This document shows, one piece after another, positions 18,542-25,297 of a stretch of DNA of 38,622 bases. The stretch's first letter is position 1; the number at the start of each line of letters is the position of its first letter. The DNA is taken from contig MGTV01000003.1 in NCBI GenBank assembly GCA_001799635.1, positions 40,335-78,956 of the forward strand, given 5' to 3'. The notes beneath the pieces were generated by a model. The model did not search any database. It was not told the DNA's origin and worked only from the letters and a program-made list of their open reading frames with translations. The DNA is from Elusimicrobia bacterium GWA2_62_23 (lineage in GTDB: Bacteria; Elusimicrobiota; Elusimicrobia; Elusimicrobiales; UBA9959). The position numbers were made by a program, and so were the translations under genes.

Positions 18542-19723
18542 CTAATCGTATTCCCAGGGCAACCCGACATGCTTTTTATCGTATGGCTCCCCTTTAAGTT
18601 TTTTGAGGCACTCCTGTAAGCCCTTATATACACTAAGCCCCTCCGGATATTTTTTCCCCAATCGTTCGGCAACTTTCTTATTATCCTCCCATCTAGAATC
18701 GTTGGGGATTTTAGTTATGGCTTCCTGCAAATCTGGGATCACCTCTTTGGCATTGAATTCCGCCAGAATATCGAACGCCCAAGTTATATCTGTTTCGTCC
18801 CCCCCCCCCTCCTCTTTCGGCTTTACCCATTTCAGTATCAGGGGAATGGCTTTCCTTTCATTCATCCGCAGTAGCATTCTGGCGGCTTTCTGTCTTGACG
18901 CACCGATATAAGAACGGTCATCAAGCAACTTCATCAGCCGCGGTGTCAGCATGGGCCGCAGTTTCTCCATTTGCTCCGGGCCGCGACGGATAATGAAGGA
19001 AAGTTGTTCCAGCGCCGTCATATTAAAGAAAGAGTCCGGCTGGCTCTCGTCCAGTATCTTAAACAGCATGCCTATCGCCCGAGGGTCCTTTGACTGCCCC
19101 AACGCGCGCACGGCATTTAGATTTATGCCTATGTCATTGTTGGTCTTGGGTTCACGGTTCATAAGCCCGGCCAGCGCATCCACATCGTCTATGCCGGAGG
19201 AACCCACGCTCACCATCACGCTCCAAAGCACGTCGCCGGGCAGGGATTTATCCTTTGCTGCCTTTTCCAGCGCTTTGCGCGCTTTGGGCTCGGTCCGGGA
19301 CGGCTCCATAAGCGCCTGCGCGGCACGCTTGCGCACTTCTTTGTGCTCGCCGGTATCCAGTAGAGCATCCGAATATAGGCCCAATTCCTGCTCTCTGGTT
19401 ATTTTCTTTTTATCACCAGCTTCCACGCGTTCCAAAAGAAGGAATCGAGTTTTCCAGTCAATGGACTTGTCCCGGACAGCCTTAAGAAGATCTCTGTTCA
19501 CCTCCACGGCTTCTATATCCTCGTGAAGCTTGCCCACTAAGCCCACAAGCTCCTCCCTGCTCTCCGCCTTCTCGGCAACGACCGCTGAATTGAATTTCTT
19601 CACTGCGGAACTTCCGTTCCCGGCACCAGCTTGCTTCGCCTGTTCGCCGGACGCTCTATCAGCGGCATATCCCATTGAGACCTTTATGGTCGCCACAAGA
19701 ATTATCAGAAGAAGTTTTTTCAT
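18542..19723 (-). CDS. Exported HEAT-repeat-like protein
   Basis: A 393-residue protein with a signal peptide (about residues 1-20, KKLLLIILVATIKVSMGYAA), a charged helical region and then paired alpha helices resembling HEAT/armadillo units (for example LNAVRALGQSKDPRAIGMLF and RQKAARMLLRMNERKAIPLI) through about residue 370. Such alpha-solenoids act as binding scaffolds. It is the first gene of the run and ends 8 bp before the giant gene, suggesting a periplasmic partner or assembly factor for it. The reading frame crosses an 11-G run (encoding EGGGD), so slippage would switch it off. ATG follows GGAGAGC. Confidence 0.75.
   Translation of the reverse strand: MKKLLLIILVATIKVSMGYAADRASGEQAKQAGAGNGSSAVKKFNSAVVAEKAESREELVGLVGKLHEDIEAVEVNRDLLKAVRDKSIDWKTRFLLLERVEAGDKKKITREQELGLYSDALLDTGEHKEVRKRAAQALMEPSRTEPKARKALEKAAKDKSLPGDVLWSVMVSVGSSGIDDVDALAGLMNREPKTNNDIGINLNAVRALGQSKDPRAIGMLFKILDESQPDSFFNMTALEQLSFIIRRGPEQMEKLRPMLTPRLMKLLDDRSYIGASRQKAARMLLRMNERKAIPLILKWVKPKEEGGGDETDITWAFDILAEFNAKEVIPDLQEAITKIPNDSRWEDNKKVAERLGKKYPEGLSVYKGLQECLKKLKGEPYDKKHVGLPWEYD
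18799..18809 (-). repeat. 11-bp G homopolymer inside a coding region
   Basis: Eleven consecutive C on the plus strand (G on the coding strand) encode the middle of KEEGGGDET in the HEAT-like protein. Runs this long are slippage-prone. Here it lies in the first gene of a surface-protein operon, so length change would frameshift that gene and could have polar effects downstream. Confidence 0.9.
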
Positions 19724-19854
19724 AACGCTCTCCGGTTATCGCCACATAGAAATCACGCACTTGCGCCGGCACTCTTGCGCACTCTGTTTCAGAACAAGTG
19801 CGCCAGCCGGTTACTCACAAGAAATGTATCCCAGGTTGCAAACCCCGCTATCTA

Positions 19855-19883
19855 TATATACCAGACAGGATCCCGACCCGCAA
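19855..19883 (-). promoter_or_regulatory. Candidate promoter for the giant-protein operon
   Basis: On the minus strand TTGCGG (19883-19878), a 17-bp spacer and TATATA (19860-19855), about 130 nt upstream of the HEAT-like gene start. The surrounding 150 bp is strikingly AT-rich. A 10-bp direct repeat (AGGCCTATTT) with 13-bp period lies just upstream at 19883-19905 and could be an operator. Confidence 0.45.
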
Positions 19884-19934
19884 GGCCTATTTTTCAGGCC
19901 TATTTATAATTACATTTTTATATGCGCCTTTTTA

Positions 19935-20398
19935 TCACTTTACCTGGATATCCCTTAAAATATCCGTGGTTCGTCGGTAGAATTCAAGTGCGTGCTTGGC
20001 CGCTTCTTGTCTGGTATCGCCGGGGTGGACTACAATAATGCGGGTGCTTCTAAATTCCATCCTGTTCCCCACATTATCCGCAGCGCTGTGGTAAAGTTAT
20101 GTGTGCCACTGGGCAGGGTGAACGGCCCGGAATACTCGGCGGTATTGCACGCGGCAGGCGGCGTATCGGAACCGCACTCTTCGGGCGAGACATCCACCAA
20201 GGCGTAGCGCGCCGCAACCCCGCTGGCCACGCCATTGCATTCATGGTCAATGTCGCCCAACGTCAGCGAGGCTCACCCCATAACGTAGGTGGTGCCGCCC
20301 AGGTCCTCGTAGTCGCCCGTGGCGGTCCTTATGTAATGTTGCGACACCAGCGTCCCGGGCAACGGGTCACCCGGCCCCGCGTGTTCAGGGAAGGTCTA
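19935..20398 (-). pseudogene. Remnant of a relative of the giant gene
   Basis: Translated on the minus strand this matches an Ig-like segment of the giant protein (coding about 15375-15160): both contain NGVASGVAARYALVDVSPEE and then AEYSGPFTLP. The copy has an in-frame TGA at the position of a Gly codon (GTTYVMG-stop-ASLTLGD against GTAYLVEGDSLTL) and a one-base shift after GTHNFTT, beyond which another frame continues DNVGNRMEFR to ...DILRDIQVK and a stop at 19935. No start, signal peptide or remainder of the protein is present. It is a decayed piece of a paralogue, not a working gene. Confidence 0.8.
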
Positions 20399-20432
20399 TG
20401 GGGAGATTCTTTGGCGGGCTGTTTTTTGTGGC

Positions 20433-20879
20433 TTATCTGGGTTTGCCCGGCGCGGCTTTAAGCTCGATCTTGAAAATGTCCAGGCCGCCCCAGGGGCCGT
20501 TCTGCAGGTGGAACACCGCCGTGTATTTTTTGCCGGCGGCGTCCTTGAACGCGGCGGTCACCAGCTTTACGCCGCCCTCGGCGGCGCCGGCCTTCTGCTC
20601 CACCGAGGCCAGGGTGAGCTTAAGCAGCTTGCGCGAGGTTTTTTCTTCCAGGAAGAAGGCGCCCTTGAGCTGGATGTCCTTGCGGATGTAGTCGGTAACG
20701 AAAGCGGCCAGGTCCTCGTCGTTCTCCTGGATCACGGCCTGCCCCTCTTCCTCGTCGCCGTTCCTGGCGGTGTCGGTGGAGACGGCGGCTTCTGAAAGTC
20801 CTTCGTCTTCGTAGGCCGCCAGCGCGGCGGCGGGGCAGAGCAGCCCGCCCAGCAGCAGAACCGAAAATAAGGTCTTCAT
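20433..20879 (-). CDS. Small secreted protein, unknown function
   Basis: A 148-residue protein with a signal peptide (about residues 1-21, ending ALAA), a short acidic stretch rich in Glu/Asp (about 23-55) and a compact C-terminal part with alternating strands (LLKLTLASVEQK, AVFHLQNGPWGGLDIFKIEL). No family is recognised. The start overlaps the end of the KdsC-like gene by 4 nt (ATGA), so it is the third gene of the epimerase-phosphatase operon. Confidence 0.7.
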   Translation of the reverse strand: MKTLFSVLLLGGLLCPAAALAAYEDEGLSEAAVSTDTARNGDEEEGQAVIQENDEDLAAFVTDYIRKDIQLKGAFFLEEKTSRKLLKLTLASVEQKAGAAEGGVKLVTAAFKDAAGKKYTAVFHLQNGPWGGLDIFKIELKAAPGKPR

Positions 20880-21484
20880 TCCTTTCTCCCCTTCGCCGAA
20901 GCCCGCACCACTTTCATGGGGTCCTTCTTGATGGCGGGCCAGTGCGCCGTCTCGACGTAATTCATTACGGTCTTCCAGTGCCCCTGGCTTTTCAGTATGA
21001 AATCGCAGACTTCCCGCGCCGCGCCCATGCCGCCGTCCTTGGCGGTCACCAGGTGCGCGGCCCTCTTCACTTCAGGCAGGGCGTTGGCCGGCGCGCAGGC
21101 CAGCCCGGCGCGCTTAAGCACCGGGATGTCGGTCCAGTCGTCGCCCATGTAGGCCACGTTCTCGGGCTTGAGGCCGGTATCGGCCAGGATCTGTTCCAGG
21201 GGTTCCAGTTTGGACAGGAAGCCCTGGTAGGCGTAGCTCATGCCCAGGCCCTTGGCGCGTTCTTCCGTGCCGGGGGACTCCCGGCCGGTGATGACGCCGG
21301 TGATGACGCCGAACTGGTTGAGCAGGCGCAGGCCTATGCCGTCGAGCGAGTGAAAGGCCTTCACTTCCACCAGCTCCTTGCCCTTGCCGGGCAGGTAGTA
21401 CATTTTCCCGTCGGTGAGCACCCCGTCCACGTCCATGAGGAAGAGCTTTATTTTGCGCGCGCGCGCGGCGTTGTTCTTTGTCAT
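20876..21484 (-). CDS. KdsC/YrbI-type HAD phosphatase
   Basis: HAD-superfamily phosphatase of the KdsC type, whose known members dephosphorylate KDO-8-phosphate or related nine-carbon sugar phosphates. Motif I is DVDGVLTDG (Asp18, Asp20), motif II is in ITGRES, the Lys is in LSKLEPL, and motif III/IV is GDDWTDIPV. The family ending GGMGAAREVCDFILKSQG is present, with about 35 extra residues after it. ATG at 21484 is chosen because it overlaps the epimerase stop by 4 nt, the usual arrangement here; a GTG 15 nt upstream is possible. The neighbouring sugar epimerase supports a role in envelope polysaccharide or KDO synthesis. Confidence 0.85.
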   Translation of the reverse strand: MTKNNAARARKIKLFLMDVDGVLTDGKMYYLPGKGKELVEVKAFHSLDGIGLRLLNQFGVITGVITGRESPGTEERAKGLGMSYAYQGFLSKLEPLEQILADTGLKPENVAYMGDDWTDIPVLKRAGLACAPANALPEVKRAAHLVTAKDGGMGAAREVCDFILKSQGHWKTVMNYVETAHWPAIKKDPMKVVRASAKGRKE

Positions 21485-22473
21485 AGTTTCATTTTCCACT
21501 TCTGCGCCAGTTCCAGTTCTTTTTTTCTGCCGGCGTAGTTGGCGGGCGCCGGCCCGGTATAGCTGAAAAGATACCAGTTTATGGTCTCCTCAAGCCACTT
21601 GGCCGCCGGCGTGGACTGCCAGTCCAGTTCTTTTTCCGCCCTGGCGATGTCCAGCACGAAGTCGCCGCTCATGGTGAACGGGGCGGCTTCGAAGTTAAAG
21701 CCGTTCTCCTTCAGCCAGCCGTAGTCGGGGTAGAGCAGTTCGGCTTCCTTGTGCATGATCCTCGCCGAGACCTTTACGAAATCGTCCAGCGTCATGGCGG
21801 CGGAGTCGCCTATGTTGTAGGCCCGCCCGAACGGCTCGCGCGCGTAGAGCAGCGCCTCGAAGGCCCGCGCCATGTCCTTGGAGAAGGCGAAGCGGTTCTG
21901 GAAAGCGAAGCCCGGCAGGAACAGCGGGCCGCCGTCGGCCAGGCGCAGCCAGTAGGAGTAGGCGCGCAGGGTGGGGTCGTTGGGGCCCACCACCACCGGC
22001 GGCCGTATTATGGTGACCGGGAATTTTTTCTGCAGGAAAGCGGAGAGGAATTCCTTCTCGGCGGCGTATTTGCCCAGGCCGTAGGCGTATTTTTCCTTGA
22101 GCTGCCCTTTCAGGGGCAGTAGTTCCGCCTGGGTCTCGCGGAAAGGCGAGGAGGAGCCGTCCAGCACGGAATAGATGGAGGCTGAAGAGGTGTATATATA
22201 AAGGCCGACGCGGTTGTTGAAAACGTTTATGGCCTTGCGGGCGTCCTCGGCCGAATAGCAGATATTGTCTATTACCACGTCCCAGGGCTCTACCGCCATG
22301 CGGGACAGGTCTATTTCCACCGTGCGGTCGCCCCGGGTCTGGCGGATGTCCAGCGGCAGGCCGTCCACCGGCGCCCTCCGGGAGAATACGGTTACCTCGT
22401 TGCCGGCTTTTTGCAGGCGTATGGCCGTTTCGCGCCCGAAGAAGCTGGTGCCGCCCAGTATTAATATCTTCAT
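21481..22473 (-). CDS. NAD-dependent epimerase/dehydratase (extended SDR)
   Basis: A 330-residue extended short-chain dehydrogenase/reductase. The nucleotide-binding GGTSFFG is at residues 7-13, VVIDNICY follows strand 4, the catalytic Ser/Thr is in YTSSASIY and the Tyr-Lys pair is in YGLGK (131-135). RPPVVVGPNDPT and the FAFSKDMARAFEALL/RAYNIGD segments are typical of sugar-nucleotide epimerases and related RNA-binding-type homologues. The exact substrate is unknown. It is first in a three-gene operon with the phosphatase and a small secreted protein. AAGGA precedes ATG, with TATACT/TATATT boxes immediately upstream. Confidence 0.85.
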   Translation of the reverse strand: MKILILGGTSFFGRETAIRLQKAGNEVTVFSRRAPVDGLPLDIRQTRGDRTVEIDLSRMAVEPWDVVIDNICYSAEDARKAINVFNNRVGLYIYTSSASIYSVLDGSSSPFRETQAELLPLKGQLKEKYAYGLGKYAAEKEFLSAFLQKKFPVTIIRPPVVVGPNDPTLRAYSYWLRLADGGPLFLPGFAFQNRFAFSKDMARAFEALLYAREPFGRAYNIGDSAAMTLDDFVKVSARIMHKEAELLYPDYGWLKENGFNFEAAPFTMSGDFVLDIARAEKELDWQSTPAAKWLEETINWYLFSYTGPAPANYAGRKKELELAQKWKMKL

Positions 22474-22579
22474 ATTCCTTAATATAGTATATAAATTTTT
22501 TGTCGGAGCGGTTCAGGGGGCGGTTTGGCGGGCCCTGTTTATACCCTGGCTGCCAGCCTGCTTTGCCTGTTAGCCTGCG

Positions 22580-22595
22580 GTTAACATATGTTAAC
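22580..22595. promoter_or_regulatory. Perfect 16-bp palindrome, operator candidate 1
   Basis: GTTAACATATGTTAAC is a perfect palindrome in the divergent region between the epimerase and the HTH gene. A second site matching 14 of 16 bases sits 84 bp away at 22664. The repetition of an uncommon AT-rich palindrome beside a DNA-binding protein gene suggests it is that protein's operator. Confidence 0.6.
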
Positions 22596-22652
22596 TATTA
22601 CAGCTCGGTAATTCTGGTTTTGTGGCGGCTTATTCAATGGCTGGCTTATTAT

Positions 22653-22681
22653 TTGCAAAAATGATTAACATAAGTTAACAT
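22653..22681 (+). promoter_or_regulatory. Candidate promoter of the HTH gene
   Basis: TTGCAA (22653-22658), a 17-bp spacer and TAACAT (22676-22681), with ATG starting 8 nt after the -10. Transcription would start about one base before the ATG. No Shine-Dalgarno is present, so the mRNA would be essentially leaderless. Confidence 0.5.
22664..22679. promoter_or_regulatory. Near-copy palindrome, operator candidate 2
   Basis: ATTAACATAAGTTAAC matches the site at 22580 in 14 of 16 positions. It lies in the spacer between the proposed -35 and -10 of the HTH gene and overlaps the -10, a position where binding would repress. Confidence 0.6.
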
Positions 22682-22688
22682 ACTGCTA

Positions 22689-22973
22689 ATGGTCAGGGAA
22701 TACTATTCCATACCTGAGGTTGCCGCTTTGCTAGGGGTCAGCCGGATCGCCGTTTTTAAACGGGTAAAGAAAGGCCAGTTGGCCGCCCTGCGCTTCGGGC
22801 GCAACTGGGCGGTGCCGGCCTCCGCCCTGGCGGCCGCGTCAGCCGCCGCCGGGCCGGCTGCTCCGCAGAAAACCGCCACCGCCCCCTCCGTTCCCCTTCC
22901 GCAAAAAAAAGGAGAGGCCGTTGAGCCTCTCCCTTCTTCCGACGATGAAATGAACTCGATGGGCTGGGACTAG
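22689..22973 (+). CDS. Excisionase-family HTH DNA-binding protein
   Basis: A 94-residue protein. Residues 4-45 form a MerR/excisionase-type winged helix (YYSIPEVAALLGVSRIAVFK, then the wing LAALRFGRNWAVPASAL). This is followed by a Pro/Ala-rich linker and an acidic tail ending DDEMNSMGWD. No integrase or phage gene is nearby, so a role as a small regulator is likelier than phage excision. Two palindromes in its promoter region are probable binding sites. The start is fixed because the HTH begins at residue 5. The stop lies in a palindrome shared with the convergent gene. Confidence 0.8.
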   Translation: MVREYYSIPEVAALLGVSRIAVFKRVKKGQLAALRFGRNWAVPASALAAASAAAGPAAPQKTATAPSVPLPQKKGEAVEPLPSSDDEMNSMGWD

Positions 22974-22990
22974 GGAGTCCCTAGTCCCAG
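22964..22990. terminator. 27-bp palindrome at a convergent gene junction
   Basis: Arms CTGGGACTAGGGA (22964-22976) and TCCCTAGTCCCAG (22978-22990) are perfectly complementary around one base. The palindrome carries both stop codons: each strand reads TGG GAC TAG, giving Trp-Asp-stop at the end of both proteins. It may block or end transcription from both sides, although it lacks a T tract. Confidence 0.5.
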
Positions 22991-25221
22991 ACCGGCGAGA
23001 AAGCCATGAACCTGGCCAGCGGGAATTCCGTATAGGGCCTGTCGTCCGTCACGGCCGGGTAGGCCGCCGCGGCTTCCTCTACCTGCCTGTTGTCCATGAA
23101 GCGCAGCTTTGTGACGAAAGCCGGCGAGACGAAGGGGACCTCCCTGCGCAGGTTGCCGCGCTTTATTCTGGCCTCCAGGGTCTTGTGGTCCATGGTCAGC
23201 TCTTCGTTGGAGGCCAGCGCCAGGAAACCCGGCAGGCCGGGGAAATTCCAGACGTTCACGTGCGGGAAGGTCTCCCTCAGGCTGCGCAGCATCATGAAAT
23301 AGTCGCTCTCGAAACAGGGCTTGGGTATCCAGATGCTGAAGACGCCGGTTTTGGTCATTTTGCGCCGCGCCAACCGGAAGAAGTCCCGGCTGTAAACGTT
23401 CACCGAGCCCGAGCTGTAGATGGGCGGGGTCACGTCCACTATGATGGCGTCGTAGAGCTTGCGCGAGCGCAGCAGCTCGTTGCGCCCGTCGTTGAGGCGC
23501 ACCGAGAACCGGCCGGCCGCGGCCAGCTCCTTCCAGTCGCCCACGAACAATGGGCCGGCCTCGCGCACCGAGGCCACCAGCTCCGCCACCGTCACCTTCA
23601 CGCCGTGCAGCACGCCCGAGCGCATGGTATTGCCGGCGCCCAGCCCCACAATGAACATTTCCTTGGGGTTCTCCTGGAACAGCAGCGGGAAATGCGACAT
23701 CAGTTTGCCGGCCTCGCCGTTGCCTGAGACCGCCACGCCGTTGATGAACAGGGATTTCACGCTGAGGTCTTTGGAGAACACCACGGAGACGGCGCCGGCC
23801 TTGTCCTCATTGTAATAGGCCAGGATGCCGGGCAGGTTGGCGGACAGGCGGCGGTTGATGATGTTGAAAACAGGGTCCGGCAGGGCGAAGGCCGCTATGG
23901 CCAGGCCGGCCGAGGCGGCCAGCCAGGGGGCGAAGCGGCGCTTCTGCTCTTCTCCGGCCAGGGAGGCCAGGAAGGCGCCGGTGAGGGCCGCCAGCAGGGC
24001 CGTGAGCAGGAAGCTGAACTTGGTGCCCAGCTGCGGCACTAGTATGAAGCCGGCCGCCAGGGAGCCCAGGATGGTGCCCAGCGTGTTGGCCGCGTAGAGC
24101 GATCCTACGGCGCCCACGCGGCCGGCCAGGCGTACGCCGGCCTGCGCCGCCAGCGGGAAGAAGAAACCCATGAGCAGCGTGACCGGGAAGATTATCAGGG
24201 CGGCCCAGCCGAACAGGGAGAAAATGTCGGCGGCTTCGGTCAGCGGCGAGTAAATATATTTGGGGTGCAGGGTATTGCGGCCTATCAGGTAGAACACCAG
24301 CAGCCCGGCCACGGCCAGGATGGCTATGGCGGCCTGCGTGCGGGCCAGGACGGGGAGCGGGTCCTCGTTGCCGGCGGCGCGGCGTTCCGCGTAAAGGCTG
24401 CCCAGGGCTATGCCCAGCAGGTACACGCCGAGCATGGCCGAAAAAGCGTAAACGGAGTTGCCTATGGTGAGCACCAGCGAGCGGGCCCAGAGCACTTCCA
24501 GGGCCAGCGCCGTGAAGCCGGAGGCGCCCATTACGAAGAGCATGCGCCGGTAGCCGGCGCCGGTGCCGGCGGCCGGAATTCCGGCGGCGGCCGGCAGCTG
24601 GCGCGGGGCCGGGGAGAAAAAGCCCACGCGCAGGGCTATGAGCAGGTTCAGCAGGGCCGCCAGGGCTACGGTGCCGCGCTCGCCCAGGTGGCCAATGAGC
24701 AGGTAGCCGGAGGCCAGCACGCCCAGCACCGCACCCAGGGTGTTGAGGGCGTAGAGGCGGGAGATCTTCCCCCCCGAGTCGGCGGTGCCCGAGGAGAGAT
24801 AGCTGGCCAGCAGCGGCAGCGTGGCGCCCATCAGCACGGTGGGAGGCAGCAGCACCGCGGCGCAGGCCGCTATCTGCAGCGCGGCCGTGGCGGCGGCGCC
24901 TTCTGGCAGCAGCGGGGCCATGAATTCCGGGAGTCCGGCCATGAGCATGGTGGCCAGTACGGCGGAGGCGGCCACCAGCAGCTCCAGCACGGCGTAGACC
25001 AGGAGCGGGTTCTTGAGCTTGTCGCAGCGGCGTCCGGCCAGCACGGCGCCCAGGGCCAGGCCGCCCATGAAGACCGCCAGTACCACGCTGGTGGCTTCCA
25101 GCGTGGAACCGAAGACGCGGATGAGCATGCGGAACCAGACGGTCTCATAGACCAGGCCGCTTATGCCGGAAAGAAAAAAAAGCAACGGGACGCTGGGGTG
25201 GGTTTTAAGGAAATTTTTCAT
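22981..25221 (-). CDS. Membrane transporter-like protein fused to spermidine-synthase-like domain
   Basis: A 746-residue protein. The first about 440 residues carry some 12-14 hydrophobic helices in two related halves (FFLSGISGLVYETVWFRML and FVMGASGFTALALEVLWARS start each half, with MGATLPLLASYL and MGFFFPLAAQAG later). The C-terminal part is a Rossmann methyltransferase/aminopropyltransferase-like domain with MFIVGLGAGNTMRSG (about residue 520), KVTVAELVASV, a NDGRNELLR segment and YDAIIVDVTPP. This is the widespread MFS-spermidine synthase fusion, whose substrate is not settled. Whether it makes polyamines here cannot be told; the acidic DxxDP pair of true SpeE is altered to DVTPP. Confidence 0.85.
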   Translation of the reverse strand: MKNFLKTHPSVPLLFFLSGISGLVYETVWFRMLIRVFGSTLEATSVVLAVFMGGLALGAVLAGRRCDKLKNPLLVYAVLELLVAASAVLATMLMAGLPEFMAPLLPEGAAATAALQIAACAAVLLPPTVLMGATLPLLASYLSSGTADSGGKISRLYALNTLGAVLGVLASGYLLIGHLGERGTVALAALLNLLIALRVGFFSPAPRQLPAAAGIPAAGTGAGYRRMLFVMGASGFTALALEVLWARSLVLTIGNSVYAFSAMLGVYLLGIALGSLYAERRAAGNEDPLPVLARTQAAIAILAVAGLLVFYLIGRNTLHPKYIYSPLTEAADIFSLFGWAALIIFPVTLLMGFFFPLAAQAGVRLAGRVGAVGSLYAANTLGTILGSLAAGFILVPQLGTKFSFLLTALLAALTGAFLASLAGEEQKRRFAPWLAASAGLAIAAFALPDPVFNIINRRLSANLPGILAYYNEDKAGAVSVVFSKDLSVKSLFINGVAVSGNGEAGKLMSHFPLLFQENPKEMFIVGLGAGNTMRSGVLHGVKVTVAELVASVREAGPLFVGDWKELAAAGRFSVRLNDGRNELLRSRKLYDAIIVDVTPPIYSSGSVNVYSRDFFRLARRKMTKTGVFSIWIPKPCFESDYFMMLRSLRETFPHVNVWNFPGLPGFLALASNEELTMDHKTLEARIKRGNLRREVPFVSPAFVTKLRFMDNRQVEEAAAAYPAVTDDRPYTEFPLARFMAFSPVWD

Positions 25222-25285
25222 TAGTGTTATATTCTAATTAATTAATGCCCGCGGGCGGCAGGTTTTTTCGGAGGTCTTTTAAAGT

Positions 25286-25291
25286 TATAAT
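25286..25291 (+). promoter_or_regulatory. -10 box immediately before the band-7 gene
   Basis: TATAAT is followed by TCTGCT and then ATG at 25298, so transcription should begin at or next to the A of the ATG. There is no Shine-Dalgarno. The same layout (TATAAT, six bases beginning TCTG, ATG) recurs at 26646. Confidence 0.6.
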
Positions 25292-25297
25292 TCTGCT

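Larger units (their letters stand above)
19724..20432. other. Long gap: promoter region plus decayed gene
   Basis: About 700 bp without an intact gene. It holds, from left to right, the leader and candidate promoter of the giant-protein operon (19724-19905, AT-rich), the end of a dead reading frame and the pseudogene remnant (19935-20398). Nothing else is recognised. Confidence 0.7.

Noticed and set aside
20030-20260. Separate small gene on the minus strand
   Set aside because: It is a piece of the Ig-like domain related to the giant protein, begins at a non-ATG codon right after an in-frame TGA and ends in a shifted frame.
22689-22973. Evidence of a prophage or integrative element (excisionase-like gene)
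   Set aside because: No integrase, phage gene, tRNA or attachment-site duplication is nearby. This HTH type is also common in ordinary regulators.
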